Shown: positions 31,871-40,460 of the stretch, piece by piece
How positions within the stretch are numbered: the first letter of the stretch is position 1
Layout of the letters: every line of letters begins with the position of its first letter
Assembly (NCBI GenBank): GCA_050014755.1
Contig: JBEKCS010000012.1
Location: 1 to 64,000 of the forward strand
Direction: 5' to 3'
Length of the DNA stretch: 64,000 nt
DNA from: Bog-756 sp050014755
GTDB taxonomy: Bacteria; Actinomycetota; Acidimicrobiia; Acidimicrobiales; RAAP-2
The notes under the pieces: model-generated
Database searches by the model: none
The model's input: only the letters and a program-made list of their open reading frames with translations
What the model was told of the DNA's origin: nothing
Position numbers and translations under genes: made by a program

Positions 31871-33844
31871 GTGCCCGACGCGAACGAGGAGACCCCCTAC
31901 CAGTCGCTGTACCGACGCTTCCGCCCAGCGACGTTCGCCGAGGTCCGGGGCCAGGATCACGTCGTGCTCGCCCTGCGAAACGCCGTTCGCGACGGTCGGG
32001 TGGCCCACGCCTACCTGTTCAGCGGCCCCCGGGGCACCGGAAAGACCTCGACCGCCCGGATCCTGGCAAAGGCGCTCAACTGCACCGACCTGCGTGACGG
32101 TGAGCCCTGCGGGGTCTGCTCATCGTGTGTGGAGATCACCCGGGGCACCTCGATGGACGTCCACGAGCTCGACGCCGCCTCGAACAACGGGGTCGATGCC
32201 ATGCGCGACCTGGTGTCCCGTGCCGCCCTCGGATCGCCCGGCCGCCAGAAGGTGTACATCGTCGACGAGGTCCACATGCTGTCCACGGCGGCCTCCAACG
32301 CGCTCCTGAAGACACTCGAGGAGCCGCCGGCCCACGTCGTGTTCGTCCTGGCCACCACCGACCCGCAGAAGGTGCTGCCGACCATCCGGAGCCGTACCCA
32401 GCACTTCGAGTTCCGTCTCCTCGGCCCCGATACCCTGTCCGCCCTGCTTGCCCAGGTCCGTGACGACGCACACCTGGATGTGGGTGACGAAGCGCTGGAC
32501 CTGGCGGTGCGGCGGGGGCGGGGCTCGGCCCGCGACGCCCTGTCCATCCTCGACCAGGTGGCGGCCTCCGACACGGTGGACGACGACCTTCCCGAACTGG
32601 ACGAGGTGGTGGAGGCACTGGCCGAGCGCGACGTGGAGCGGGCCCTGGTGGCCGTGGCCCACCTGACCGCGGCCGGGTTCAGCCCCCAGCAACTCACCGG
32701 GGACCTGGTCGACCACCTCCGTCAGGGATTCCTCGCACTGGTCGCTCCCGAGCTGGTGACCGTGGCCGGGGCCGAACGCGACGCACTGGCTGCTCAGGCC
32801 GGCCGGGTGGGGCTGGCCACCCTGGTCCGGGCCATGGAGGACCTCGGGCGGGCCCAGATCGGCATGCGCGACGCGCCCGATCCCCGGGTCAATCTCGAGG
32901 TGGCGCTGGTTCGCCTGGCGCATCCCGAGGCCGACGATTCTCCGGCCGCCTTGCTGGCCCGCATCGAGCGCCTCGAGCAGTCCGGAGTTGCGGGGGCACC
33001 GACTCCGTCGGCCGTGCATGCCGCTCCACCGGGTCCTGCGACCGCCCCCCAGGCCGGTGCGGCACTGGCTGCCCGGGCCGCGGCGGTGCCCAGCCGGCGC
33101 CCCACCATCACCGTGGACGTAGGGCCCGAGGAGCCGGCTGACGCGCAGCCTCCGGCCGCCGCCCTACCAGCCGAGCCTCCTCCGGCGGCCGAGCCAGCGG
33201 CGGGACCCGCCGTTGCTCGTCCCACGCTGGGCGCCCACCGACGCAGGGCCGCCCCGGCGGCGGGTCCCCCGATGGTTGCCGGCGAGGACGTCCTCCCGCC
33301 AGTGGAGCCGACCACCCGACCCTCCGAGGCCTCGGCGGAGCCACCGTCGGCTGCAGTTCCGTCGGCGTCCTTCCCCTCCCGGGACCAGCTGGTGCAGGCC
33401 TGGGGCGATCAGGTCATCGGCCGGCTCCGTCCCAAGGCCAAGGCGCTGTTCCAGGCGGGCCGGTTCGTCGGCGCCGACGGTGAGCGGGCCGAGTTCGGGC
33501 TCCCCAACCAGATCCACCGCAACCGGTGCGAGGAGATGCGAGCCGAGGTCGAGGCCGCTCTGGCCGACCAGTTCGGCCGTCCGATCCCGCTGGTCCTGGT
33601 GGTCGACGCCGCCCCGGGGTCGCCGGCACCACCGGTGCCTGCTTCCGCCGCCGGAGACCCCCGGTCCGACGACGACGGGCCCTCGGACCAGGCGGCCCCC
33701 ACGGCGCCCCGGGCCGAGGAACCCGAGGAGCCCGACGAGGATCTGTCCGACTTCGACGCCGCCGACCTCGAGGTGGCCGAGGTCGACAACTCGGCCGAGG
33801 CGCGCCTGCTCCAGGCGTTCCCCGGTGCCGAGGAGGTGGTCTAG
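31871..33844 (+). CDS. dnaX: DNA polymerase III subunits gamma/tau
   Basis: A 657-residue clamp-loader ATPase. Walker A is SGPRGTGKTS (residues 51-60), the zinc module uses Cys71, 80, 83 and 86, Walker B with the DEVH box is IVDEVHML (130-137), and the SRC motif is IRSRTQHFEF. Domain III ends near residue 370. A long Ala/Pro-rich linker follows (about 375-490), then a C-terminal domain (about 495-570) and an acidic tail. No obvious programmed frameshift site was recognised. A leaderless -10 supports GTG 31871. The stop abuts recR with no ybaB gene between them. Confidence 0.95.
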   Translation: MPDANEETPYQSLYRRFRPATFAEVRGQDHVVLALRNAVRDGRVAHAYLFSGPRGTGKTSTARILAKALNCTDLRDGEPCGVCSSCVEITRGTSMDVHELDAASNNGVDAMRDLVSRAALGSPGRQKVYIVDEVHMLSTAASNALLKTLEEPPAHVVFVLATTDPQKVLPTIRSRTQHFEFRLLGPDTLSALLAQVRDDAHLDVGDEALDLAVRRGRGSARDALSILDQVAASDTVDDDLPELDEVVEALAERDVERALVAVAHLTAAGFSPQQLTGDLVDHLRQGFLALVAPELVTVAGAERDALAAQAGRVGLATLVRAMEDLGRAQIGMRDAPDPRVNLEVALVRLAHPEADDSPAALLARIERLEQSGVAGAPTPSAVHAAPPGPATAPQAGAALAARAAAVPSRRPTITVDVGPEEPADAQPPAAALPAEPPPAAEPAAGPAVARPTLGAHRRRAAPAAGPPMVAGEDVLPPVEPTTRPSEASAEPPSAAVPSASFPSRDQLVQAWGDQVIGRLRPKAKALFQAGRFVGADGERAEFGLPNQIHRNRCEEMRAEVEAALADQFGRPIPLVLVVDAAPGSPAPPVPASAAGDPRSDDDGPSDQAAPTAPRAEEPEEPDEDLSDFDAADLEVAEVDNSAEARLLQAFPGAEEVV

Positions 33845-34450
33845 GTGGCGGTCTTCTCCGGCCCGCTGCAGGCCCTCATCGACGAGATGGGACGCCTGCC
33901 TGGCATCGGCCCCAAGTCGGCCCAGCGGATCACCTTCCACCTGCTGAAGGTGGCCCCCGAGGACGCCCTCCGCCTGGCCGAGGCGATCATCGCCGTGAAG
34001 GAGCGGATCACGCTGTGCACCCGGTGCTTCAACGTGGCCGAGGGCGGGCTGTGCGCCGTCTGCCTCGACGACCGGCGCGATACCTCCGTGATCTGCGTGG
34101 TCGAAGACCCCCGGGACATCGTCTCGGTGGAGAAGACGGGCGAGTTCTCGGGTCGGTACCACGTGCTCCAAGGGTCGCTGAACCCGATCGAGGGCATCGG
34201 CCCCGAGCAGCTGCGGGTGCGCGAGCTGCTGCTCCGTCTCGACGACGAGGGAATCACCGAGGTGATCCTCTGCACCAATCCCAATCTCGAGGGCGAGGCC
34301 ACCGCCATGTACCTTGCCCGTCTGCTGAAGCCGATGGGCCTGACGGTCACCCGAATCGCCAGCGGGCTCCCGGTCGGAGGCGATCTCGAGTACGCAGACG
34401 AGCTGACGCTGGGCCGGGCCCTCGAGGGGCGTCGGGTGGTCGACGCCTGA
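33845..34450 (+). CDS. recR: recombination mediator RecR
   Basis: A 201-residue RecFOR-pathway protein that helps load RecA at gaps. It has the N-terminal HhH motif (LPGIGPKSAQRIT, residues 18-30), a C4 zinc finger (Cys58, 61, 70, 73), the Toprim domain starting ICVVEDPRDI and the C-terminal ASGLPVGGDLEYADE signature. Length is standard. GTG 33845 follows the dnaX stop directly, and GAGGAGG inside the last dnaX codons serves as its Shine-Dalgarno, so translation is coupled. Confidence 0.95.
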   Translation: MAVFSGPLQALIDEMGRLPGIGPKSAQRITFHLLKVAPEDALRLAEAIIAVKERITLCTRCFNVAEGGLCAVCLDDRRDTSVICVVEDPRDIVSVEKTGEFSGRYHVLQGSLNPIEGIGPEQLRVRELLLRLDDEGITEVILCTNPNLEGEATAMYLARLLKPMGLTVTRIASGLPVGGDLEYADELTLGRALEGRRVVDA

Positions 34451-34486
34451 CGCCGGACGGCGGGCCGAACGAACGCGGTGGGCGAC

Positions 34487-35059
34487 ATGGGGCACCATGA
34501 GGAGATGGAGCAGCCTCCCGATGTCCGCTACCTCTGGATCCTGCGGCACGCCAAGGCGGCCCCCGAGCCGACCTGGGGCGGGCTGGACCGCGACCGGCCC
34601 CTCACCGAGCGAGGGCGACGCGACGCCACCGCCCTGGGCAGGCGCCTGGTCACCGAGGTCCCGCCCCTCGGCGTCGACGGCCTGATCGCCCCCGAGCTGG
34701 CCATGTGCTCGAGCGCCCTACGGACGAGCGAGACGGCCGAGTTGGTACTCGGGGCCGGTGAGGACCGCATCCCGCTCGACGTCTACGGGTCGCTCTACCA
34801 GGCCGGGCCTGACACGGTGCTCACCTACCTCCGCGAGGTGGACGAGCACGCCCGGTCCGCCCTGGTGGTAGGGCACAACCCGACGATGTACCTCCTCGCC
34901 TGGGACCTGCTCGAGGAGGGATCGGATGACCGGGACGCGCTCGAGTCGGGCGGTTTTCCGACCTGCGGTCTCGCCGTACTCGCATTGCGGGTGGGTGCTT
35001 GGGAGGACGTGGCCGCCGGCTGTGCCACCCTGGTCGGGCTGTTCGCCCCTCCCTACTGA
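34487..35059 (+). CDS. SixA-like histidine phosphatase
   Basis: A 190-residue histidine-acid phosphatase of the SixA branch. The catalytic RHA motif is LRHAKA (Arg20, His21), with the phosphate-binding second part APELAMCSSALRTSETAEL and the second His in VVGHNPTMYLL. In E. coli SixA dephosphorylates HPt/NPr proteins; the substrate here is unknown. The start is uncertain: GTG 34478, ATG 34487 and ATG 34505 are in frame and none has a well-spaced ribosome-binding site. It lies 36 nt behind recR on the same strand. Confidence 0.8.
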   Translation: MGHHEEMEQPPDVRYLWILRHAKAAPEPTWGGLDRDRPLTERGRRDATALGRRLVTEVPPLGVDGLIAPELAMCSSALRTSETAELVLGAGEDRIPLDVYGSLYQAGPDTVLTYLREVDEHARSALVVGHNPTMYLLAWDLLEEGSDDRDALESGGFPTCGLAVLALRVGAWEDVAAGCATLVGLFAPPY

Positions 35060-35091
35060 CCCGGGCGACGGCCCACCTGTCGAACCGGTCC

Positions 35092-36273
35092 CTACCCGTC
35101 CGGCTCGGATCCTCCCCGTCTGCCGACCCGGCGGAGGGGCGCGGTCAGCGCCCAGCTCCGAGACGAACGGACCCGATCCAGCTCGAGTTCGAGCCGGGCG
35201 ATCTCGGCGCGGGCGCGGGCGATCTCGGCGCGGTGCCGTTCGAGCTCTTCCTCACTGGCCGTCGCCGCGGCCTCGAGGGATTCGATGAGGCGCAGGCGCT
35301 CGCCGGCGAGTCCGACGGTATTGCGGTAGACCTCTTCGAGAGCCAGATAGTTGGCCTCCAGGTCCGCGTAGGCGTCGAGCGCGTCGGTCCACTTCACGGT
35401 CAGGTCGTCCTGGACGGCCAACAGTCTCCCGTACTGAACCAGTGCGTCGGTCGCCCAGCCCGGCGTGGGATCGAACGCCGTGGTCGGGAGCGAGTCGTGG
35501 GGACCGGCGAGCTGTTCGAGCGCTGCGGCCATGTGGGTGATCTCCGGCGGGAGACCCGTGGGACCGGAGTCGGCTCGGTGGGTCAGACGGGGGGAGACCG
35601 CGGCCGCCGCGGACTCGAGGTCCCATTCCTGCGCACCGGCCGGGGTGACCCCCTGACGCTCGAGCCACCCGGCCAGCGTTGCGGCTGTGCCCTTGGGATC
35701 GTCGATGAGCTCGTCGCTGTTCAGTACGTAGACAGGGCGCCCGGCCAGCCCGTCCATCGCCGCACGGTTGTAGCGCTCCCAGAGTGCCAGGCCGTGACTG
35801 GCGGTCGACCCGTCGCGTCGGTGTAGCGAGTCGCGGACCTCGTTCGGACTACGCCATAGAAATACGACGGGTGTCGGACCGTGGAGGTGGCGGATCCAGT
35901 AGGGCAGGAGGAGGCACAGGCGCGGGTCCTTCCACACCTTGGGCCCGGGACCACCGTAGATCCGGAGGAGTGTGGCCCGGGCCTCGTCGTCGTAGGCGGT
36001 GACCAGTTCGTCCGTCTCCCAGCCGGGCCTGAGTTCCGGAGGGGCGTCCCACCGACCGCCGAGTGAGCCGAGCAGCCGGTCGTTGAGGGCGATGAGCGCC
36101 TTGCTCTCGAAGTGGGTCGGGTTGTCGAACATCCCCGAGACGATGTCGGACTCCGGAGGGAGGGACATGCCCATGCCGGCGAGGAGCCCGGTCAGGGCCG
36201 AGGTGTTGCTCCTGTGCATGCCGACGACCAGGGTCCACGGACCCTCGCCCCCGGACCCGTGGTCGTCAGGCAA
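35092..36273 (-). CDS. sulfotransferase-family protein with C-terminal coiled coil
   Basis: A roughly 393-residue P-loop protein. WTLVVGMHRSNTSALTGLL (residues 13-31) is the 5'-phosphosulfate-binding loop. KVWKDPRLCLLLPYW and VVFLWRSPNEVRDSL match the 3'-phosphate-binding strand and the following helix of PAPS-dependent sulfotransferases. After about residue 300 a long charged helix (YRNTVGLAGERLRLIESLE, then RAEIARARAEIARLELEL) forms a coiled coil, ending SSRSWALTAPLRR as in many actinobacterial glycan enzymes. The start is unresolved: TTG 36273 avoids overlap with the thiolase stop but has no Shine-Dalgarno; GTG 36366 would overlap the thiolase by 77 bp. Confidence 0.7.
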   Translation of the reverse strand: MPDDHGSGGEGPWTLVVGMHRSNTSALTGLLAGMGMSLPPESDIVSGMFDNPTHFESKALIALNDRLLGSLGGRWDAPPELRPGWETDELVTAYDDEARATLLRIYGGPGPKVWKDPRLCLLLPYWIRHLHGPTPVVFLWRSPNEVRDSLHRRDGSTASHGLALWERYNRAAMDGLAGRPVYVLNSDELIDDPKGTAATLAGWLERQGVTPAGAQEWDLESAAAAVSPRLTHRADSGPTGLPPEITHMAAALEQLAGPHDSLPTTAFDPTPGWATDALVQYGRLLAVQDDLTVKWTDALDAYADLEANYLALEEVYRNTVGLAGERLRLIESLEAAATASEEELERHRAEIARARAEIARLELELDRVRSSRSWALTAPLRRVGRRGGSEPDG

Positions 36274-36289
36274 CAGGAGGTGACTCGGG

Positions 36290-37471
36290 TCAGAGGGAGC
36301 GCAGGATGGCGGCGTCGCCCTGGCCGCCCCCGCCGCACAGGCTGACGGCAGCGGTGCCGCCGCCACGCCGCTTGAGCTCGAGCAGCGAGGTCAGGGCCAG
36401 GCGGGTGCCGGACATCCCGACCGGGTGGCCGAGTGCGATGGCCCCGCCGTTGACGTTGACGACGTCCGAGCTGATGCCGAGGTCGTCGGCCGAGGCGAGG
36501 CCGACGGCGGCGAAGGCTTCGTTGATCTCGAAGAGATCGATGTCGCCCAGGCTCAGCCCGGCCCTCTTGAGGGCGACCTGGGTGGCGTGCGAGGGCTGGT
36601 GGAGGAGCGACGGGCTGGGCCCGGCCACCTGGCCGTAGCCGACCAATTCGCCGAGCGGGTTCACCCCCAGCTCCTCGGCCTTGACCCGGGACATCACGAC
36701 CACGGCGGCCCCGCCGTCGGAGATCTGGCTGGCGTTGCCGGCGGTGATGGTACCTTCCTTGTCGAAGGCGGGGCGCAGCTTGGCCAGCGATTCGACCGTG
36801 GTTTCGGCCCGCACCCCCTCGTCGGTGTCCACCACGAGCGGGTCGCCCTTGCGCTGGGGAACGTTCACCGGGACGATCTCCTCGGCGAACTTGCCGTCCT
36901 TGATGGCGGCCGCGGCCCGCTCGTGGGACAGGGCGCTGAAGGCGTCCTGACGCTCGCGGGACACGCCGTCCGCACCGTTGTAGCGCTCGGTGGCGAGGCC
37001 CATGGCGCATTGGTCGAAGGCGCAGAACAGGCCGTCGTACATCATCGAGTCGACCATGGTGGCATCACCGATGCGGTAGCCGGCCCGGGCACCGGGCAGA
37101 AGGTAGGGGGCCTGGGTCATCGACTCCATGCCACCGGCCACCACGATGTCGGCCTCGCCGGCGTTGATCATGAGGTCGGCCAGGTAGATCGCGTTGAGAC
37201 CGGACAGGCAGACCTTGTTGATGGTGCTGGCCGCCACGTCCATCGGGATGCCGCCCTTGACGGCCGCCTGGCGTGCGGTGATCTGGCCGGCGCCAGCCAG
37301 GATGACCTGACCCATGAAGACGTAGTCGACCTGGTCGGGGGCGACGCCGGCCCGCTCGAGGGCGGCGGCGATGGCGAAGCCACCCAGGTCGGTGGCGGAA
37401 AAGCTGGCGAGGGTGCCCGACAGCTTGCCGATCGGGGTGCGTGCTCCTGCGACGATGACGGATCCGGACAT
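36290..37471 (-). CDS. acetyl-CoA C-acetyltransferase (thiolase II)
   Basis: A 393-residue biosynthetic-type thiolase that condenses two acetyl-CoA to acetoacetyl-CoA, or runs in reverse. It shows the acyl-accepting Cys88 (INKVCLSGLNA), the NEAFAAVG motif, GGAIALGHPVGMSG with the catalytic His, and CGGGGQGDA with the proton-shuttle Cys near the end. The ATG has GGAGG 5 nt upstream. It is divergent from ccr and supplies the substrate for the pathway encoded to the right, though a role in beta-oxidation is equally possible. Confidence 0.9.
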   Translation of the reverse strand: MSGSVIVAGARTPIGKLSGTLASFSATDLGGFAIAAALERAGVAPDQVDYVFMGQVILAGAGQITARQAAVKGGIPMDVAASTINKVCLSGLNAIYLADLMINAGEADIVVAGGMESMTQAPYLLPGARAGYRIGDATMVDSMMYDGLFCAFDQCAMGLATERYNGADGVSRERQDAFSALSHERAAAAIKDGKFAEEIVPVNVPQRKGDPLVVDTDEGVRAETTVESLAKLRPAFDKEGTITAGNASQISDGGAAVVVMSRVKAEELGVNPLGELVGYGQVAGPSPSLLHQPSHATQVALKRAGLSLGDIDLFEINEAFAAVGLASADDLGISSDVVNVNGGAIALGHPVGMSGTRLALTSLLELKRRGGGTAAVSLCGGGGQGDAAILRSL

Positions 37472-37615
37472 GGAAACCTCCGCGGCCTGGTGGCCGATTC
37501 AGGCGGCGTTCCCCCCTTGGGCGCGCCACGACGACAGGTGGACATGATACGGCCTGTCCGGCGATGTGCCATCCCGCCCGCGTAATTCCCCTGGGAGAGG
37601 ACCCTACGGTCGGGC

Positions 37616-37621
37616 TATCCT
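37616..37621 (+). promoter_or_regulatory. leaderless -10 for ccr
   Basis: TATCCT, 8 nt before ATG 37630. Confidence 0.5.
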
Positions 37622-37629
37622 CGACCCCC

Positions 37630-38970
37630 ATGCAAGAGATCCTCTCCGCAATACTGGCCGGCGCCTCCGGTGAGGAGATCGGCGCGGTACCCGTCCCGGA
37701 GGCCTATCGGGCCGCCTTCGTCAAGCGCGACGAGGTGGACATGTTCGAGGGCATGGAGTCAGAGGACAAGGACCCGCGCAAGTCGCTCCACGTGGGTGAG
37801 GTGGCCACTCCTGAACTGGCTCCGGACGAGGCGTACATCGCGGTGATGGCCAGCGCCATCAACTTCAACACGGTGTGGACGTCGATCTTCGAGCCACTGC
37901 CGACGTTCGGTTTCCTCGACCGGCTGGGCCGGGAGAGCGTGTGGGGTGCCCGCCACGCCCTCGACCACCACGTCGTCGGCTCCGACGCGTCGGCCGTGGT
38001 CCTGCAGGTGGGCTCGGCGGTCCGGAGCTGGAAGCCGGGGGACAAGGTCACGGTCCACTGCAACTACGTGGACGACCAGAGCCCCTCGGCCCACGACGAC
38101 TCGATGCTGGCCGACAACCAGAGGATCTGGGGCTTCGAGACCAACTTCGGCGGCCTGGCCGACCTGTCCGTCGTCAAGGCCAACCAGCTGATGCCCAAGC
38201 CGGCCCACCTGTCGTGGGAGGAGGCGGCGGTCAACGCCCTGTGCAATTCCACGTCGTACCGCATGCTGGTCTCGAAGAACGGGGCCATGGTCAAGCAGGG
38301 GGACAAGGTGCTGGTGTGGGGTGCCTCCGGCGGCCTCGGCGCCTACGCCGTGCAGTACTGCCTCAACGGTGGGGCGACCCCGGTCGGCGTGGTCTCCTCG
38401 CAGTCCAAGGTCGACCTCCTCCACGAACTCGGTGTCGAGGCGGTCATCGATCGAAAGGTGGCCGGCTACCGGTTCTGGAAGGACGAATTCCACCAGGACG
38501 AGTCGGAGTGGCGGCGCCTGGGCAAGGACATCCGGGGCCTGGTCGGCGACGACGTCGACATCGTGTTCGAGCACCCCGGCCGCCAGACCATGGGTGCCTC
38601 GGTGTTCGCGGCCAAGCGTGGCGGGACCATCGTCACGTGCGCAGCGACCTCGGGCTACATGATCGAGTACGACAACCGCCACCTCTGGATGAAGCTCAAG
38701 ACCATCAAGGGCTCCCACTTCGCCAACTACCGCGAGGCGTGGGACGCCAACCAGCTGGTGTGTGAGGGCAGGATCCTGCCGCCGCTGTCGGCGGTGCACA
38801 CCCTCGACAACGTGGGCGACGCCGCCTACCAGGTCCACAAGAACCTCCACGAGGGCAAGATCGGCGTCCTCTGCCTGGCGCCCGAGGAGGGTCTGGGGAT
38901 CGACGACCACGAGCTGCGGGCCCAGGTGGGCGAGGACCGCATCACACTGTTCAGGAGGCACGGGGCATGA
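37630..38970 (+). CDS. ccr: crotonyl-CoA carboxylase/reductase
   Basis: A 446-residue NADPH-dependent MDR-family enzyme that reductively carboxylates crotonyl-CoA to (2S)-ethylmalonyl-CoA, the key step of the ethylmalonyl-CoA pathway. The CO2-binding residues known from the Kitasatospora enzyme are matched by Asn80 (INFNTVW), Phe169 and Glu170 (IWGFETNFGG) and His363 (KGSHFANYREA). The nucleotide loop is VWGASGGLGAYAVQY. The long N-terminus (KRDEVDMFEGMESEDKDPR) is typical of the family. The start is supported by a leaderless -10. Its stop overlaps the epimerase ATG by 4 bases. Confidence 0.93.
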   Translation: MQEILSAILAGASGEEIGAVPVPEAYRAAFVKRDEVDMFEGMESEDKDPRKSLHVGEVATPELAPDEAYIAVMASAINFNTVWTSIFEPLPTFGFLDRLGRESVWGARHALDHHVVGSDASAVVLQVGSAVRSWKPGDKVTVHCNYVDDQSPSAHDDSMLADNQRIWGFETNFGGLADLSVVKANQLMPKPAHLSWEEAAVNALCNSTSYRMLVSKNGAMVKQGDKVLVWGASGGLGAYAVQYCLNGGATPVGVVSSQSKVDLLHELGVEAVIDRKVAGYRFWKDEFHQDESEWRRLGKDIRGLVGDDVDIVFEHPGRQTMGASVFAAKRGGTIVTCAATSGYMIEYDNRHLWMKLKTIKGSHFANYREAWDANQLVCEGRILPPLSAVHTLDNVGDAAYQVHKNLHEGKIGVLCLAPEEGLGIDDHELRAQVGEDRITLFRRHGA

Positions 38971-39377
38971 CCGCGATGCTGCTCACCGAGATCGACCATG
39001 TGGCCATCGCCGTGCCCGACCTCGACGCCGCCATCGCCTACTACGAGGAGACGTTCGGGGCCACCGTGTCCCACCGGGAGCGGATCGAGTCGGACGGTGT
39101 CGAGGAGGCGCTGCTCAAGGTGGCCGACAGCTACGTCCAGCTCCTGACGCCGACCGCCGACACGTCGCCGGTGGCGAAGTACCTGGAGAAGAAGGGCCCG
39201 GGCATCCACCACATCGGCTACCGGGTGGCGGACTGCGCCGCCGCCCTGCAGTCGGTCAAGGACCATGGTGGCCGGGTCATCGACGAGGCGCCGCGTCCCG
39301 GTTCGCGCGGCACGACCGTGGCTTTCGTCCATCCGAGCGGCGCCTTCGGCACCCTGATCGAGCTCGTCCAGGAGTAG
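38967..39377 (+). CDS. mce: methylmalonyl-CoA/ethylmalonyl-CoA epimerase
   Basis: A 136-residue VOC-fold metalloenzyme that inverts C2 of methylmalonyl-CoA; the same enzyme serves ethylmalonyl-CoA in the ethylmalonyl-CoA pathway. Metal ligands expected from the family are His11 (IDHVAIAV), Gln58 (YVQLL), His82 (GIHHIGY) and Glu132 (LIELVQE). It is translationally coupled to ccr through an ATGA overlap, which points to ethylmalonyl-CoA as a main substrate here. Confidence 0.92.
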   Translation: MTAMLLTEIDHVAIAVPDLDAAIAYYEETFGATVSHRERIESDGVEEALLKVADSYVQLLTPTADTSPVAKYLEKKGPGIHHIGYRVADCAAALQSVKDHGGRVIDEAPRPGSRGTTVAFVHPSGAFGTLIELVQE

Positions 39378-39389
39378 TCGACCAGGCGC

Positions 39390-40397
39390 ATGGAGAGCAC
39401 CACCCGCGCCACTGACGCGCCGGTCGTCGCCGGCGACGACCCGTGGGCGGAGTTGGCCGCCCCCACCGAGCCGCCGCTGCCGGTGCCGGGTGACGTGGTG
39501 CTCCCGACCATGCCCTGGGCGGAACCCGCCCCGTCCGATGCCGTGGCCCCGGCCGACGCGTCGACGGTGACGGCCCGTCCCGGCCCGGTCCCGACGGCGG
39601 TGGCCGCGTCGGTGTTGCCCACGTCGTTCCCTCCCGGGGTGGCCGCCAAGCTCGCCGTCTACGTCTACCTGTTGGTCGACCCACGCACCGGCCGCCCGTT
39701 CTTCGTCGGACGGGGACGGGGTGACCGGTGCTTCCGGCACGTCGAGGATGCCAGGAGGACGGCCGGGACCTCCGGGGGTCCGCCGCCAGGTGGTGCCGCC
39801 ACGACGGCCAGGTTCCCCGTCCTCGACCGGATCCGCGAGGCCGAGTCGGACGGACGGCCCGTCCGGATCGAGATCCTCCGCCACGGGTTGACCGTGCCCG
39901 AGGCCGAGCTGGTGGTGGCCGCGGTCGACGACGCACTCTCGCTGGGTCTGGAGCCGAGCCTCGGCAGTCAGCGCTGCCCCGCGGTGGAGCTGGGCGCGGC
40001 CCTGGCCAAACGGGCCAAGTTCAAGCGGAGCCACCAGGTCGTCCTGCTGCGGGTCGGTGCCCACGGGACGGACGCCAGCTACGAGTCGGTCCGCCACGGC
40101 TGGCGCATCGGTCGCCGATGGGTGGACACCGGATCGATGCGCTCGCCCCGCTGGGCCGTCGTGGTGACGGGCGATCTCGTCGACTCCGTCTACCGGATCG
40201 ACCGGTGGGAGCCTGCGCCGGTGCCACCCGGAGCCGGCGCGCGACTGGTCGAGCGGTACTCGTTCACCGGCACCCGCGACCCGGGGCTCGAGGAGCGCTA
40301 CGCCGGGCGCAGCGTGAGCGCCTACCTGGGGACGGGCACCCCGAGCCAGGTCACCTACGTGTGGTGCGGTCCCCACTGGGTGAACACGGCCCAGTAG
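39390..40397 (+). CDS. GIY-YIG-type (LEM-3-like) nuclease-domain protein
   Basis: A 335-residue protein. Residues 1-85 are low-complexity Ala/Pro-rich. A GIY-YIG-like core follows: VYVYLLVDPRTGRPFFVGRG (residues 90-109) with tyrosines and the second half-motif altered to FVG, Arg113, and a helix EAELVVAAVDDAL with Glu171/Glu173 as candidate metal ligand. This spacing resembles the LEM-3/ankyrin-LEM group. The C-terminal half (about 195-335), rich in Trp and Tyr, is not recognised. It sits 12 nt after the epimerase gene on the same strand, amid acyl-CoA enzymes, where a nuclease is unexpected. Activity is inferred only from motif. Confidence 0.6.
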   Translation: MESTTRATDAPVVAGDDPWAELAAPTEPPLPVPGDVVLPTMPWAEPAPSDAVAPADASTVTARPGPVPTAVAASVLPTSFPPGVAAKLAVYVYLLVDPRTGRPFFVGRGRGDRCFRHVEDARRTAGTSGGPPPGGAATTARFPVLDRIREAESDGRPVRIEILRHGLTVPEAELVVAAVDDALSLGLEPSLGSQRCPAVELGAALAKRAKFKRSHQVVLLRVGAHGTDASYESVRHGWRIGRRWVDTGSMRSPRWAVVVTGDLVDSVYRIDRWEPAPVPPGAGARLVERYSFTGTRDPGLEERYAGRSVSAYLGTGTPSQVTYVWCGPHWVNTAQ

Positions 40398-40446
40398 CGC
40401 CGGACCGTCCCCCGGGTGCCGGATCGAACCTCTGTGGCGGTTCCGG

Positions 40447-40452
40447 TAGCCT
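40447..40452 (+). promoter_or_regulatory. leaderless -10 for the carboxylase beta subunit
   Basis: TAGCCT, 8 nt before ATG 40461. It decides between GTG 40416, ATG 40461 and ATG 40473. Confidence 0.5.
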
Positions 40453-40460
40453 CGGCGTCC

